Assembly: GCA_018340375.1 (NCBI GenBank)
Contig: JAFFJZ010000006.1
Location: forward strand, 27,596,001 to 27,660,000
DNA length: 64,000 bases
Direction: 5' to 3'
Source of the DNA: Gonatopus flavifemur
Lineage: Eukaryota; Arthropoda; Insecta; Hymenoptera; Dryinidae
The position numbers were made by a program, and so were the translations under genes. How positions within the stretch are numbered: position 1 is the stretch's first letter; each line of letters opens with the position of its first letter. Positions 36,059 through 47,214 of the stretch are shown piece after piece. A model generated the notes under the pieces. That model was given only the letters and a program-made list of their open reading frames with translations, was not told the DNA's origin and made no database searches.

Positions 36059-36387
36059 CACTGAAAAATATTCGTAGTGACTCTACTGAAAATTCGTAGT
36101 CGATGTATTAATAATAATTGATAGTTTCACTGTGAAAAATACCAATGAAACTATCAACTCTTAATATTTTGACTACGGGTTTTTGGTAGATTCACTCTCT
36201 AAATCTGAAAGAGTGAAAAATTGACTCTAGAATTTGAGTGGTTGTGAATTCCTAACCTCAAACCTTAGAATATCACTCTAACAGAGTGGAAATTTCACTC
36301 AAAAATTCGACAGGCTCACTTTTGGCTGGCTGAAGAGTGAAATCTCACTCTAAAAATCTTAGAGACCGCTACGAATATTTTTCAGCG
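36059..36387. mobile_element. CACTGAAAAATATTCGTAG element, AT duplication
   Basis: Ends CACTGAAAAATATTCGTAG and CTACGAATATTTTTCAGCG with AT at 36057-36058 and 36388-36389. Its middle holds an AGAGTGAAA-family copy (about 36195-36370). Confidence 0.85.
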
Positions 36388-36489
36388 ATCCTATTTGTCC
36401 CTGAATTGACAGTCATTAGTTCAAAATTAACAGTAAAAGTTGATAAATTGTTCTTCAATATTAATATACCATCCGGTCTTTCCGTGTAT

Positions 36490-37275
36490 CAGAAACGGAG
36501 AGGTCAACTTATCAGGCCCGAATCTTGTTGCCGGATCCAGCCTGGATGAAATGAAGCATTACACATTACATCCGGGCCCAATTAGATTATCCATATACGC
36601 ATTTCTGCTCGAGTTGAAGGTTTTTACAGCACTTCTCAACAAAAAAAGGAAAAGAAAAGAAAAGAAAACCGTGTCCCTGAGATATTTCGCGATTCTCAAT
36701 CTTCAACTTTTTCTCCAAGGTCCTAGGTGATTTGAAATTCGGAGTACTTTCTAACTGGCAACAACGATTTCTATCGCTTTCATCATACAAGAAAGGAACA
36801 AATAGCGAACACGTTCGTAGAAGCCGCGAGGGAAAGACAACGAGAGCTCTCTGTTCGAATTAACATCATTATGCAAACCACTTTCAACGATCTGTTTCAT
36901 CAATATTACTTTTCTCGGCGTATCGACTCGATGAACGAGTCTTTTGTTTTTCTTCTGCTCCCAGTTTTGAAATTGACGAATTAATGATTAAAAGGAATGA
37001 AAAAGCAATTTAACGATTGATTCGAAACGACCAGCAGCGGGATTGGACCATAACGATGAATCGTTCTATTATTAAATTCCTCTACATTCGCTATATATAA
37101 TCATCATTATATACCATCGTCATCGTCATCGTTGGTATAGTACGGTCATGTAATTGGCCATGACACGCTAATATTCAATCTTCTTTTTTGACTCAGGACG
37201 ACAACCTCGCTTAGTTGAAATTTATTATTTGTGTTGATTATTCTTTTATCGCTTGAAATTCGTACAAATGTATTT

Positions 37276-37321
<46 letters not shown>

Positions 37322-37915
37322 TATGTACACGATGTACGGTAATAAATTGGATGACGATACGAAGTTGGAGGTCTAATTAGGACTTGCGTGAACCACGGCG
37401 GCATCGGTGTGTGGTGGTTTAGATCAGGCATTGGCACGACACGAAACTAGGTCGCTAGCGAGCAACGGCAGCTCTACCGTTTTTCGCGCTACGTCGTCCC
37501 ACCTCGATTCTCTCTACACCAGTATCAATTTAGATATTTCCTATTTGCAAGGAAAAAGAGGAAATAATACGCGCTGTACTTCCGTTGGAATTGCGATTGT
37601 GGAGAGCGATGAATGCTTGTTATTATACGAAATCCTCCTTAACTGAGAATTTTCTATAATTCCATTGAGGAGGAAAAAAAAAAGAACTCGTAATTCGGTT
37701 ATTCGGCATCGCTCGTCGAGGGAGAGAGAGACTGTTTCCAATGAGATTAGGAGATTTCAGATGTTCGGGAGAACGGGATTGAGGGATTATTTTGCGTATG
37801 CCGTGAAAAAGTTGAAAAATGTCGATTGAATGCGGATTATCCTTGTAATCAATTGTGTTTTTTCACGGAAAAAAATGAGGTTGCTGATATTTGGATAAGT
37901 GGAAATTAGCTACAC
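36490..37915. other. Single-copy block with a GA microsatellite
   Basis: 36740-37860 is TE-free and moderately GC-rich (37390-37520). (GA)n spans about 37278-37317. No exon could be supported. Confidence 0.4.
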
Positions 37916-37917
37916 TG

Positions 37918-38971
37918 CACTGTAAAAAAAAACTGGAAATTTACTGCGCAACTGGACTGGGAATTTCCAGTGCTAGTACTGAAATATGGATATTCCAGTA
38001 CATGTACAGACATTTTGTTGGTACGGTACTGGAAATTTACCAAGCATAACTGAAAATTCAGTCCTTGTAATGGAAATCTCAAGTTTGGGATTGTGTACTG
38101 AAATTTTGCCATGATTTCGCGAAAATTTTACTGGCTCGTACTACAATTTTACAGTTCTTGTGCAGCAGAAAAAAGTATCCCCTCAATATGGACTTGCAAA
38201 AAATTTCGAATTCAGAAAGAAAAACCTAATCGTGGGTATACTGGAATTCTACAGCTTTTGAACTGCAATTTTCGGGCTGCGTGATGGACTTTTCCAGTTG
38301 CTATGCAAAGGAATTTCCCAGGTATGCTGGAATTGAATCACTGTTGCACTGAAATTTTCCACTTCTGTTGGACTTCGTCATTTCTGGTAGGAAAACTTTC
38401 AAGTCTTCATATCAAAACTTTCCTGATTGAGATTTTGAATAATAATTGTAATTGTAGCAAATAAAATTGATATATGAGGTTTTTCGAAGATTTATTCTTT
38501 CGTGTATTCTAGATATGAAGCATATGTAGTAACCCAAGCTGACCTTCCAACATGTCGCGCTATAGCTCGTCGGGTAGGTCTTGGGTTTCAGTTGGTAACC
38601 AGATAGAAAAGTGTAGGTTCAAATCCTGTTAGGTGGACATGACTTTCTGTCCATTCACGTGAACGATCAAGTTTCTCAGTCATCTTGAAACACAAGGACC
38701 GTGCGAAATCACTTTGTGTGAGCAATTTTTTTTCAATTTTCATGAATATTCCCAGCATTAATTTTCCAGTACATATCCTGGAAAAGTCCAGTTCGTGTAC
38801 TGAAAAATTCCAGTCCTGAGGCTCAGCAAATTCCCAGTTCTGATGCTCAAATTCCATAACATTTGTACTGAATTTTTGCAGTACAAATGTGCTCAAATTT
38901 TCCGGTACATGCACAGGTTAATAACTTCCAGTACATTTACTGGAATTTTCCGGTGAACCTTTTTTACAGTG
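37918..38971. mobile_element. CTGGAA-rich CACTGTAAAAAA element, TG duplication
   Basis: Ends CACTGTAAAAAAAAAC and TTTTTTACAGTG; TG at 37916-37917 and 38972-38973. Interior has many TTCCAG/CTGGAA words and the tRNA-like insert at 38550. Confidence 0.8.
38550..38660 (+). mobile_element. tRNA-like sequence, probably a second SINE type
   Basis: An A-box-like TAGCTCGTCGGG (38563-38574) and a clear B box GGTTCAAATCC (38616-38626) lie about 50 bases apart, but the D and acceptor stems do not pair as a functional tRNA. It is embedded in the 37918-38971 fold-back element. Confidence 0.5.
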
Positions 38972-39125
38972 TGAGGAAATCAATGGATTTCATTGTCTTT
39001 TTGACTCTAGAATAATTTTATAACCATGAAAAGTCGTTTCATTCGTACACTGTGAAAAATAATCGGAATTTTCCTGTGAACGACCACCGGAAAATTCAAA
39101 TCACCTCATAACGAATCAATTTCCG

Positions 39126-39378
39126 CCCTGAGAACACAATTTTTTGAATTGAAAGAAAGTTTTCTTTGCCTTCATTCTAATAAATATTTTTTTTTCAATG
39201 CAAAACTTCTTCATCGGATTGAAACAAAAATTTTTCAAATTGAGACAGAAATATATTCTCTATATATAATGAAAAATTCTCTCATTGGAATGAACTATAT
39301 GTTTTCCATTGGAAACAAGATTTATCAGAATGAGGGTGAAGACATTTTCTTTAAATCTAAGAAATCGGGTGCTCAGTG
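39126..39378. mobile_element. CCCTGAGAACA element, CG duplication
   Basis: 253 bp, ends CCCTGAGAAC and GCTCAGTG; CG at 39124-39125 and 39379-39380. Copy at 53058. Confidence 0.75.
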
Positions 39379-39527
39379 CGATAAATAATTATGAAATTTC
39401 CCATAAATTTAACTGAAAATCCCAAATTTTATGGGATTTCTACTACCATTCTACAGGAAACTTTCGAACAAATGCGGAAAATTATTCCTACCGCATGTAT
39501 ATGTTAATCACTTCACTTAAATTTATA

Positions 39528-39794
39528 CACGGAGAAAAAGGTATCTTAAAAAGTACCATAATTTATGGATTTTTAGCGCTGGTCTGACCCGAGTCTCAAT
39601 ATTTACCTGAAAAAACCTCTAAAAGTACCATAATGGCTGGGACTTTTATAAGGAAGGTACCATACTTATTCTGAAAAGTCCAAGAAATTATGGTACTTTT
39701 AGATATTCGTGCAAGTAAATATTCCGACTCGGGTCAGACCAGCGCTGAAAATCCATAAATTATGGTAATTTTCAGGATATCTGTTTTCTCAGTG
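39528..39794. mobile_element. Second copy of the 18043 element, TA duplication
   Basis: Also 267 bp, starting CACGGAGAAAAAGG and ending CTCAGTG; TA at 39526-39527 and 39795-39796. Confidence 0.9.
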
Positions 39795-39973
39795 TAGGAA
39801 TTTATCACATTGTACTATCCAATCAGGTCCTTGAAATTTATTTTCTGAAAATAAAAATGCACTCCATTGACGAATAACTAAGTATTTCTGTGAATATCAT
39901 CCCTCTTCCGATTTACAACTCTCATGTGATGAATTCCAAAGTGGAAATCAATGAAATAAACTTCACTTTTATA

Positions 39974-40246
39974 CTCTCTAAATCTGAAAGAGTGAAAAAT
40001 CGCACATTTCACTCCACTAAGTGTCAGAAGTGAGCCTGTTCGCTTCGAGTGGAATTTTCACAACGTTTCGAGTGACCTCTCACTCTTTTAGAGTGAAAAA
40101 TTCACTCTAGCGTCGAAGTGGTTATGAATTTCTAACCTCAAACCTTAGAATATCACTCTAAAAGAGTAGAAGTTTCACTCGAAAATTCGACAGGCTCACT
40201 TCTGGCTGGCTAAAGAGTGAAATCTCACTCCAAAGATTTTAGAGAG
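39974..40246. mobile_element. AGAGTGAAA-family element, TA duplication
   Basis: Ends CTCTCTAAATCTGAAAGAG and GATTTTAGAGAG; TA at 39972-39973 and 40247-40248. Interior repeats AGAGTGAAA/TTTCACTCT. Confidence 0.8.
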
Positions 40247-40249
40247 TAG

Positions 40250-41394
40250 CGTAAAGTTTCGTATGGAAATTATACTTGGTGTTTGAAATTTTCAACAATC
40301 GAATATTCGACATGATAATCTTTTTCTTCGCCAGAATAATTTATTGACTCAAAGTGAAAATATATTTCATAAAATGAATAAACATGGCTTACGAATCATG
40401 AACTTTTTTTTTTCATCGTGGGAAAAACAACGCGAGATCAGGCTAACAAAATAATTATTATATATAATAGATTTTGTAGAAAACATCAGTTAATTTCACA
40501 TGTTCAGCACATTTCCAGATACGGGAAAAGAAATGTTCCACATGATGGCAGTTTTAGAATTATTCATCTAATTATAAATGAATGAAAAAAGCGTTTTCTT
40601 GAATGTTGGTTGGTAATATTCAATTAAAATTGCAGGGAAAAAATTTCCCTGACTTTCAAGACTTTTGGAGCATTTTCATGGCATTCCCTGACCTATTTTT
40701 TTCCCCTGACTTCCCTTGACATTCCCTAATTCTCCAGAATGTTGATACCCCGGTTTTAATTCCGAAAGTTCTATTTTTTCCAACAGGAAACTAAATATAT
40801 GATCACAATGAGATACTTTTTTCAGTTCAAACTTCACAGCAATTTCTCTGAATAGAAGCAAATTTATAGAACAAATTTCATATGAACAATGATAGTTTGG
40901 ATAGTTTTGAAATTTGAATCAAATAACCATTTTTTCCAATGAATTCAAAATTACTTGGTTGATCCAAATATTTATAGAATGGTTGTATTGAATATCTTGA
41001 AATGGATGAATCGATTCATTTCAAATACTGTCCATTCAATTTATTTTGAAACATTATTCCATTTGAATGAACAGAAGAAGCGAGTACCATCAGGATTAAT
41101 GAAATATATTCCACTGATTCCCAATGTATTTTCAACGCAATTGAGGAATGTCCACAAATTAAGTTACGCTTATCTTTATTCTCTTCTTTATCTCATTCCT
41201 TAACGAAATGAGTGAAACCGTGATGTCATTTACAGATGATCCCATAATTATTTCATAAACATAAAATCAAGCTATTTTATTCATGCTAATGAATATGTTC
41301 TCCAGGTTTGGAATTTTATTCAGACGTAGATGAAGGTTCAAAGAATCAATCCTGAAAATTTCAGATTTGTTGGTGAATTTAATTTCGAGTACTT
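40250..41394. other. AT-rich spacer
   Basis: No gene or clear element; open frame at 40955-41203 has no protein features. Confidence 0.3.
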
Positions 41395-42130
41395 TGTTGG
41401 AAAAAAACTTGCTCCGATGGTAACTCTATTGGTATCCTCTTAATAAGGTAATTCTCCGGGAGAATCCAGGATTAAATTAGAAAAATTATTGTCAAGCGGA
41501 GCACCAAGGTCGAAGGAATTCGATAATCATATTCTTATTTATGACAAAAAAAGAACCAACTGGAAGTATAAATAAACAACCTTGTAACAACAACGCGAAA
41601 TTTGACATGGTTTTTTTGTTAAAAAATTTTCATTTTTGATTCGTTTATGACTTATGAGGGCTCATTTCGTTCCTTGTGAGATTTAAAAAACCTTCACCAT
41701 GAGGATTTTTTTTATATTAGTCATCATGACACTGTCACTCGCTTTTGTTTATGGGAATGTATTCTACTATTGATAAACAAAAGCGTGTGACAGTGTCATG
41801 ATGACTCATATAAAAAAATCCCCATGGTAAAGGTTTTTCAAATCTCACAAGGAACAAAATGAGCCCTCATAAGTCATAAACGGATCAAAAATTTTTTAAG
41901 AAAAAAACCATGTCAAATTTCGCGTTGTTGTTACAAGGTTGTTTATTTATACTTCCAGTTGGTTCTTTTTTTGTCATAAATAAGAATATGATTATCGAAT
42001 TCCTTCGACCTTGGTGCTCTGCTTGACAATAATTTTTCTAATTTGATCCTGAATTCTCCCGGAGAACTATCTTAAGAGGAGGTTATCATCAAGCAAATTC
42101 CGAAATAAGGTGATTTTTTCGAATTTTTTT
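41395..42130. repeat. Long inverted repeat with roughly 350-bp arms
   Basis: Arms about 41395-41752 and 41772-42130 pair with scattered mismatches around a loop of about 20 bases. Unlike the short elements it lacks a CACTG/CCC end or clear target duplication. A transcript would form a long hairpin. Confidence 0.85.
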
Positions 42131-42426
42131 TCTTAAGAAGCAAGTGAATTGGGAAGTCGAGTTATTCGAAACTCATTAAATGGGTCTTAAAGGACATGAA
42201 AAACATTTTCTTATGTTAAAGGATTCGTATCCCAGAACTCCAAAGGCATTTTTCTCGAAACCATGTTCTTCGAGTTTGAATAGCTCTTCTTTTTTTGTTT
42301 TATTTTGGAGCTGATTGAATTTATTGGAGGGTGAACATAAATCGGGATGATATTTGCCTTTTCTTTTTCTTTTTATAGCACTTTGAAGAGCGAAAAAAGG
42401 TGAAAAAACGCTACCGAAACTTCGCA

Positions 42427-42708
42427 CTCTCTAAATTCCTTGGAGTGAAAATTCACTCTTGCCGAGTGAAAATACTGCAACTCCGAAAGAGTGAAAAATT
42501 TCACTCTTAAAGAGTGAATTTTCACTCTATAAGAGTGGAAATCAACTCTGGTGTTTGGAGTGAAAAACTCACTCTTAGGAAAAAGAGTGAATATTGACTC
42601 TTAAAGAGTGAAATTTCACTCTTCAAGAGTTGAGCTCCCACTCCGTTTTAGAGTTGCAGTATTTTGACTCTTTGAAGAGTGAATATTCACTCCAAAGAAT
42701 TTAGAGAG
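42427..42708. mobile_element. AGAGTGAAA-family element, CA duplication
   Basis: Ends CTCTCTAAATTCCTTGGAG and CCAAAGAATTTAGAGAG; CA at 42425-42426 and 42709-42710. Interior is almost wholly AGAGTGAAAATTCACTCT-type words. Confidence 0.85.
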
Positions 42709-43064
42709 CACGTCTGTCATTTTTTCAATTTTGGACTTTTCATTGGTTTTATTGGTACAACCTTCAACAAATACGATATATTCCATAAAAATTTGTGGAT
42801 TTTTGATTTCTGGATAATTTCTCCAAGTGCTACAGTGGCGCCCGATCAGGGTTGCAACAATTTTCCCCAACCCAAAAAACCCAGCTTAAAAAACCCAGTT
42901 TCTATCATTCGCTGACACGCTACAATATCAAATTAAAATTACAATGTTTTTTTTTTCAGAAAATTGAGTTAAACTTTTGTTTTATTAGTTTTAGTGTGAT
43001 GATCCATTGTCATTGATGTTTTTTTGTGCTCAATCGTTTGCTCTAGGTTGAAAAGATAGTGTAC

Positions 43065-43204
43065 CTCTGGTGAGAATGAAGCGTTGAATCGGGTAAAAAA
43101 CGTGACAAACAGTCATCTAGGTATAATTCAGGAGGGAATTGGAACATTTCCACGCTTCATTTGTTTCGATACCCGCTTCGTTCACTTTTGAATGTTCACC
43201 AGGG
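43065..43204. mobile_element. Related 140-bp element, AC duplication
   Basis: Ends CTCTGGTGA and TTCACCAGGG, AC at 43063-43064 and 43205-43206; same arm text as 27401-27887 in inverse. Confidence 0.7.
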
Positions 43205-43775
43205 ACATCAGGTGAATTTTGTTCGAAATGGAATTATGACATTAATCACAAATCAAAAAATATCTTCACAATTCTTTATACAAATCTATTCGAAAAAGTA
43301 CTGATTAATACTTTTTAGTTTATAATTCTTTTTTCCAACACAGGATTCTCGATAGTTGAAATTTCAAAATTTTGACCCACCTCTCCAAACCAAATTGTAC
43401 GGTTCTGCTCTACCGAACTATCGAAAAATCATTAAAATCAATGCAATGTGAATTATTTCATGTTTTATATATGATTATCATTAATCGTGCGAAAATAGCG
43501 AATATTTTTTCCAAACTATCAAATATATTTAGTTCAATTTCGTTTGAGCAGAGATCGTCAAGAAAGAAATTTTGATTTTCCATTCTTTTATTTCTTGATA
43601 ATATATAATTAACATGCATTTATTATCCATAATCATGTTTATCTATTCGTTAATTATTCATCTCTCAAAAACTGGGCAATGTACGGAATTCGATTACTCA
43701 TTACTTAAATAATGGATAATGTATTTAAAAAATTAGCCATTGCTTGAATAGTGGATAATGTATTTCGAAGAATTA

Positions 43776-44422
43776 CACAGGCCTACAAAATTGAACTTTT
43801 TGTTTGGTGCAACAACTGTATCATACTTTTCCGAAGTATTTTGACGCGCTGAATCCGAATCTGGCTTCAAAATTGCATTATTACGTGTGGTTTTTGAGAT
43901 ATTTTAACGTCAAAGTGTGAAAAACACCGTTTTTCGACATATTTGAGATTACGTGACGTCAGAATGTAATTTTTTCTCATGAAACTAGTAGATGCACCTC
44001 AAAATATAATCCATCCCCTTCCGAATGCCGTTGAGTTTGCTCGAATATCTTTTTTTTTACTGTGACACGACAATTTGAAATTTGTGTGTTCATGGATTGA
44101 GTGAATAGGTGAAATAACACAATTTTCAAACTGTCGTATCTCAGAGAAAAAAAAAGATATTTGAACAAACCTAATCGCATTTGGAAGAGAATGACTCATA
44201 TTTTGAGATAATTTGAAGAATAATTTGATAAAATGTTGTTAACGTGTGGAATAATTGAATAAAACGTTTCAAAATCGTGCATTTTCATTTTATTTTACAC
44301 CTGCGATTTCTTGAAAACTACACGTAGCATTAAAAAAATAAGTATATTTCCAGAGTCAGGGTATCGAATATACTCACAATCTGCTTTAGTTTTAGCGGCA
44401 CCAAAATCATTGTAGACCTGTG
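43776..44422. mobile_element. CACAGGCCTACAAA element
   Basis: Ends CACAGGCCTACAAAATTG and TCATTGTAGACCTGTG; sub-terminal TTTGGTGC pairs GCACCAAA. Target duplication not clear. Confidence 0.65.
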
Positions 44423-44432
44423 TTATTCATTA

Positions 44433-45093
44433 CCCAATAAACACATGCACGTTATTTCAACGTTGAAAAAACGTTGCACTATCGAACGGACGTTATTCGT
44501 CGAACTCATAACGTTCATTTTTGGTTAACGTCTGACGAGGGAATAAACGTCCAGAAATGACGTTTCGATAACGTATTACTAAAACTAATAGTAAAAAATG
44601 ACCATTAAAAAACGTCTTCAAAAAACGTTTTTGAAATGTACTTTAATCACGCGTTGACGACGTATTATTTATGACATTTTCAATGCTCGAACATCAATCG
44701 AAGATATCGTGTTGAGAATGTCGAACAAAACACAGCAACGTTGGACAAAAATCTAAACGAGAAGTGAAATAATGAATAGCGTGACTTCATTAATGAATAT
44801 TTTTCTTCTCAAATTTTTGTGTTATCAAAAATCCCTTCTTTTCGCATTAATAGAAAATTTTTCAAATAATATGTCTGGTTTGATTCTCATTTTGGAACCA
44901 TCATTATAACACGTCATTATTTGACGTCTTATAAACGATTTCTGGATCGTTGTTGTGACGTTATTTTATAGTTGAAAAACACGTGATCTGCCGCGAAATT
45001 TTTACGTCGAATCAACGGAAGAATATTACTAAATGTCAACGTGTGGTTATTGGGCGTTTTTCACGTTTTTTAGACATATGTGTGTTTATTGGG
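44433..45093. mobile_element. CCCAATAAACACA element rich in AACGTT, TA duplication
   Basis: Ends CCCAATAAACACATG and CATATGTGTGTTTATTGGG; TA at 44431-44432 and 45094-45095. Interior has many ACGTT/AACGT words. Host text on both sides resembles the TAATGGATAATGTA repeats at 43700-43770. Confidence 0.8.
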
Positions 45094-45160
45094 TACTCGA
45101 ATAATGGATAATGTACTCGAAAAAATCATCCAATCATAACAAATTAATAATGAACTGATA

Positions 45161-45386
45161 CACTGGAAGAAAAAAATTAATTTGTGCTCTCTCCATAAAA
45201 TATTTATTTGTAGAAATTGAATATTCACTTAGATGCAAAAACTGAGTTGTGGCGAATAAATCGTTTCTTCGGAAGACCAAATTATTTGGGGCAAGCATTC
45301 CATTATTTGATTTGATTAAATATTCCATTCATCTTGAGAAATATTTTATGGAGAGAGGACAAGCAAATTATAATTTTTTTCCAGTG
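45161..45386. mobile_element. CACTGGAAGAAAAAA element, TA duplication
   Basis: 226 bp with CTCTCTCCATAAAATATTT arms; TA at 45159-45160 and 45387-45388. Confidence 0.85.
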
Positions 45387-45541
45387 TAGCTAAATATGAT
45401 TATTCGGAAAATGGATCACATATCAATTTTTTCCCTCAATTTTAATAACATAAACATATTTGTGAAATTCAATGAATGAATGTTGAATTTCAGTAATAAA
45501 TTTTGGAATATCATTCAATTTAATGTGGACTCTGATATTTC

Positions 45542-46225
45542 CCCTGGTGGAAAAAATCTCTCTGAATCTCTCTATATTTTCGGACATTTTCCAGAGAGAT
45601 TCAGAGCGATTTCAGAGTAATTCAGAGAAAGTTAGAGACTTGGCAGATAGTCATACATCCTGAATCCCACCAACTTTCTTTGAATCTCTCTTGATTTCTT
45701 TATGGAATTCTAGGAATTCTTCAGAATCTTTCTAAATCTTTCCGGATTCTCCAGAATTTCATTTATTAACAATTCAAAGCTCATGCTGAATTCCTCTGAA
45801 TCCCTTCGAATATGTCAGAATTTCATATATCTGGATTTCAAAGCTTACTCTAAATTTGCCTGAATCTTTCTGAACTCTCCTGAATTTTTCTGAATTTCCC
45901 TGAATCTCTTTGAATTTCTTTGAATCCTTCCGCAAGGTTCCGTGCTCAATTTTTCTTGATTTCCGATTTTCCTTGGATCTTCCTCAATGCCTCTGAAATC
46001 TCGCACAAAAAATTTCACTCAATGTACCTCTCTCTCTGAATTCCTCTGAATCCTTCTGAAAAGTTCAACGCACAATTTTGCCTAATCTACCCGTTCCTGA
46101 ATCCTTCTGATTTTCTCTGAATCACGATGAATCGCTCTGAATCTTCCCAAATCTCTCTGAATCTCTCTGAATTTCTCTGAAACGTGAAATTTTCAGGAAG
46201 ATTCAGAGAGATTTTTTTACCAGGG
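45542..46225. mobile_element. CCCTGGTGGAAAAAATCTC element, TC duplication
   Basis: 684 bp of TCTGAATCT words; TC at 45540-45541 and 46226-46227. Same family as 11806-13173 with the array in the other orientation. Confidence 0.85.
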
Positions 46226-46945
46226 TCATTAAAAATTCCGTATAAAATTCAAGAATTTTCCTGAAAGTCTTATCACTGTGACACGATTGATGTGAATAAA
46301 TTCAAAAAAACCCAGAAAAATCCAGATGGATCTGGTTTTTTGCAACCCGATTGATCACCGTTATTTTAGGTTATTATTTTTAACTGAAGAAAATTTCTTC
46401 CCCTCCCCTTAAGGTCGATTATCCTCTCAAAGAATTAAGATTGATCAACCATTTATTCGATGCGATTAAATTATTTTGTTAGTTCTAATAAATAATTCAT
46501 TTGCCTGGGCGACATTTTTTTTCCAGCGCAGTATTATGCAGTGTAAATCAATTCAGAAAGATTGAGTTCCAATCGATAGTTTCCTAGATAACTTCTGAGA
46601 ACAGAACAAACAGTTTGTACTCCACATAATCTGTCGTTACTTTACAAAGAGGCGCGATCGAGCGCTCTTTATAAACGAACCAAACGCCCGTGGCGGAGGT
46701 TCTCTGGATCGAAGGTGGTTTGAACCTCGGTTGCCGTGGTTTTATTATACGACGATATTAAAATGCAAATGACCAAAGACGAAGATCGTTGTCGCATCAA
46801 ACGTATTATTCGTATCCGTCCTTGTTTTCTTTTTTTTTCCTTACAAACGAATTTCCCCCTGTGTATATTCATTGTGTGATTCGAATAATAACGATATTCG
46901 TGCTCTCGTGAATATTAATCAACTTATTCGAATGGATATTAATAA
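46226..46945. other. Single-copy DNA next to the large exon
   Basis: If the donor at 46953 is used this is the start of an intron. 46600-46920 is TE-free. No further exon recognised. Confidence 0.4.
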
Positions 46946-46956
46946 TAATTACCTGC
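46946..46956 (-). other. Predicted splice donor at the end of the large exon
   Basis: On the minus strand the sequence reads GGCAG|GTAATTATT, a strong match to the metazoan donor consensus. The apparent stop codon TAA lies inside the GTAA of the donor, so splicing would remove it; reading through without splicing would add only Arg and stop. Confidence 0.6.
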
Positions 46957-47182
46957 CGAACAGAGGATGCCATAATTGAGATTCGTCGATCGAATTGGCC
47001 GTGGAACTGACTTCCGATTCTTGTTTCAACAATCCAGTTCGTACCCTGAGCAAAGCGGGTGGATTCGTGGAGTTGCTCGCGGATTTTGTTTGCCGATTAC
47101 TCGAAGAGGAAAGATCTATCGGCGCGGGCATGAGAGTACCGATGGGTTTACAAACAATTTTTGGTTTAACTTGAGATGGTGT

Positions 47183-47214
<32 letters not shown>

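Larger units (their letters stand above)
34702..36486. mobile_element. CATGG/CACGG element hosting the mariner
   Basis: Ends CATGGAAAGACCGG and CCGGTCTTTCCGTG; TA at 34700-34701 and 36487-36488; arms share ATATTAATATT and AATGACTGTCAATT. Split by the mariner and by 36059-36387. Confidence 0.85.
42846..46355. mobile_element. Possible old hAT-like element, heavily interrupted
   Basis: CAGGGTTGCAAC at the left pairs with TTGCAACCC at the right, both adjoining AAAACCCAG-rich text. No exact 8-bp duplication. Between them lie five younger fold-back elements. Confidence 0.4.

Noticed and set aside
38550..38660. Functional tRNA gene
   Set aside because: A and B boxes are present but the acceptor and D stems do not pair and no terminator run follows closely.
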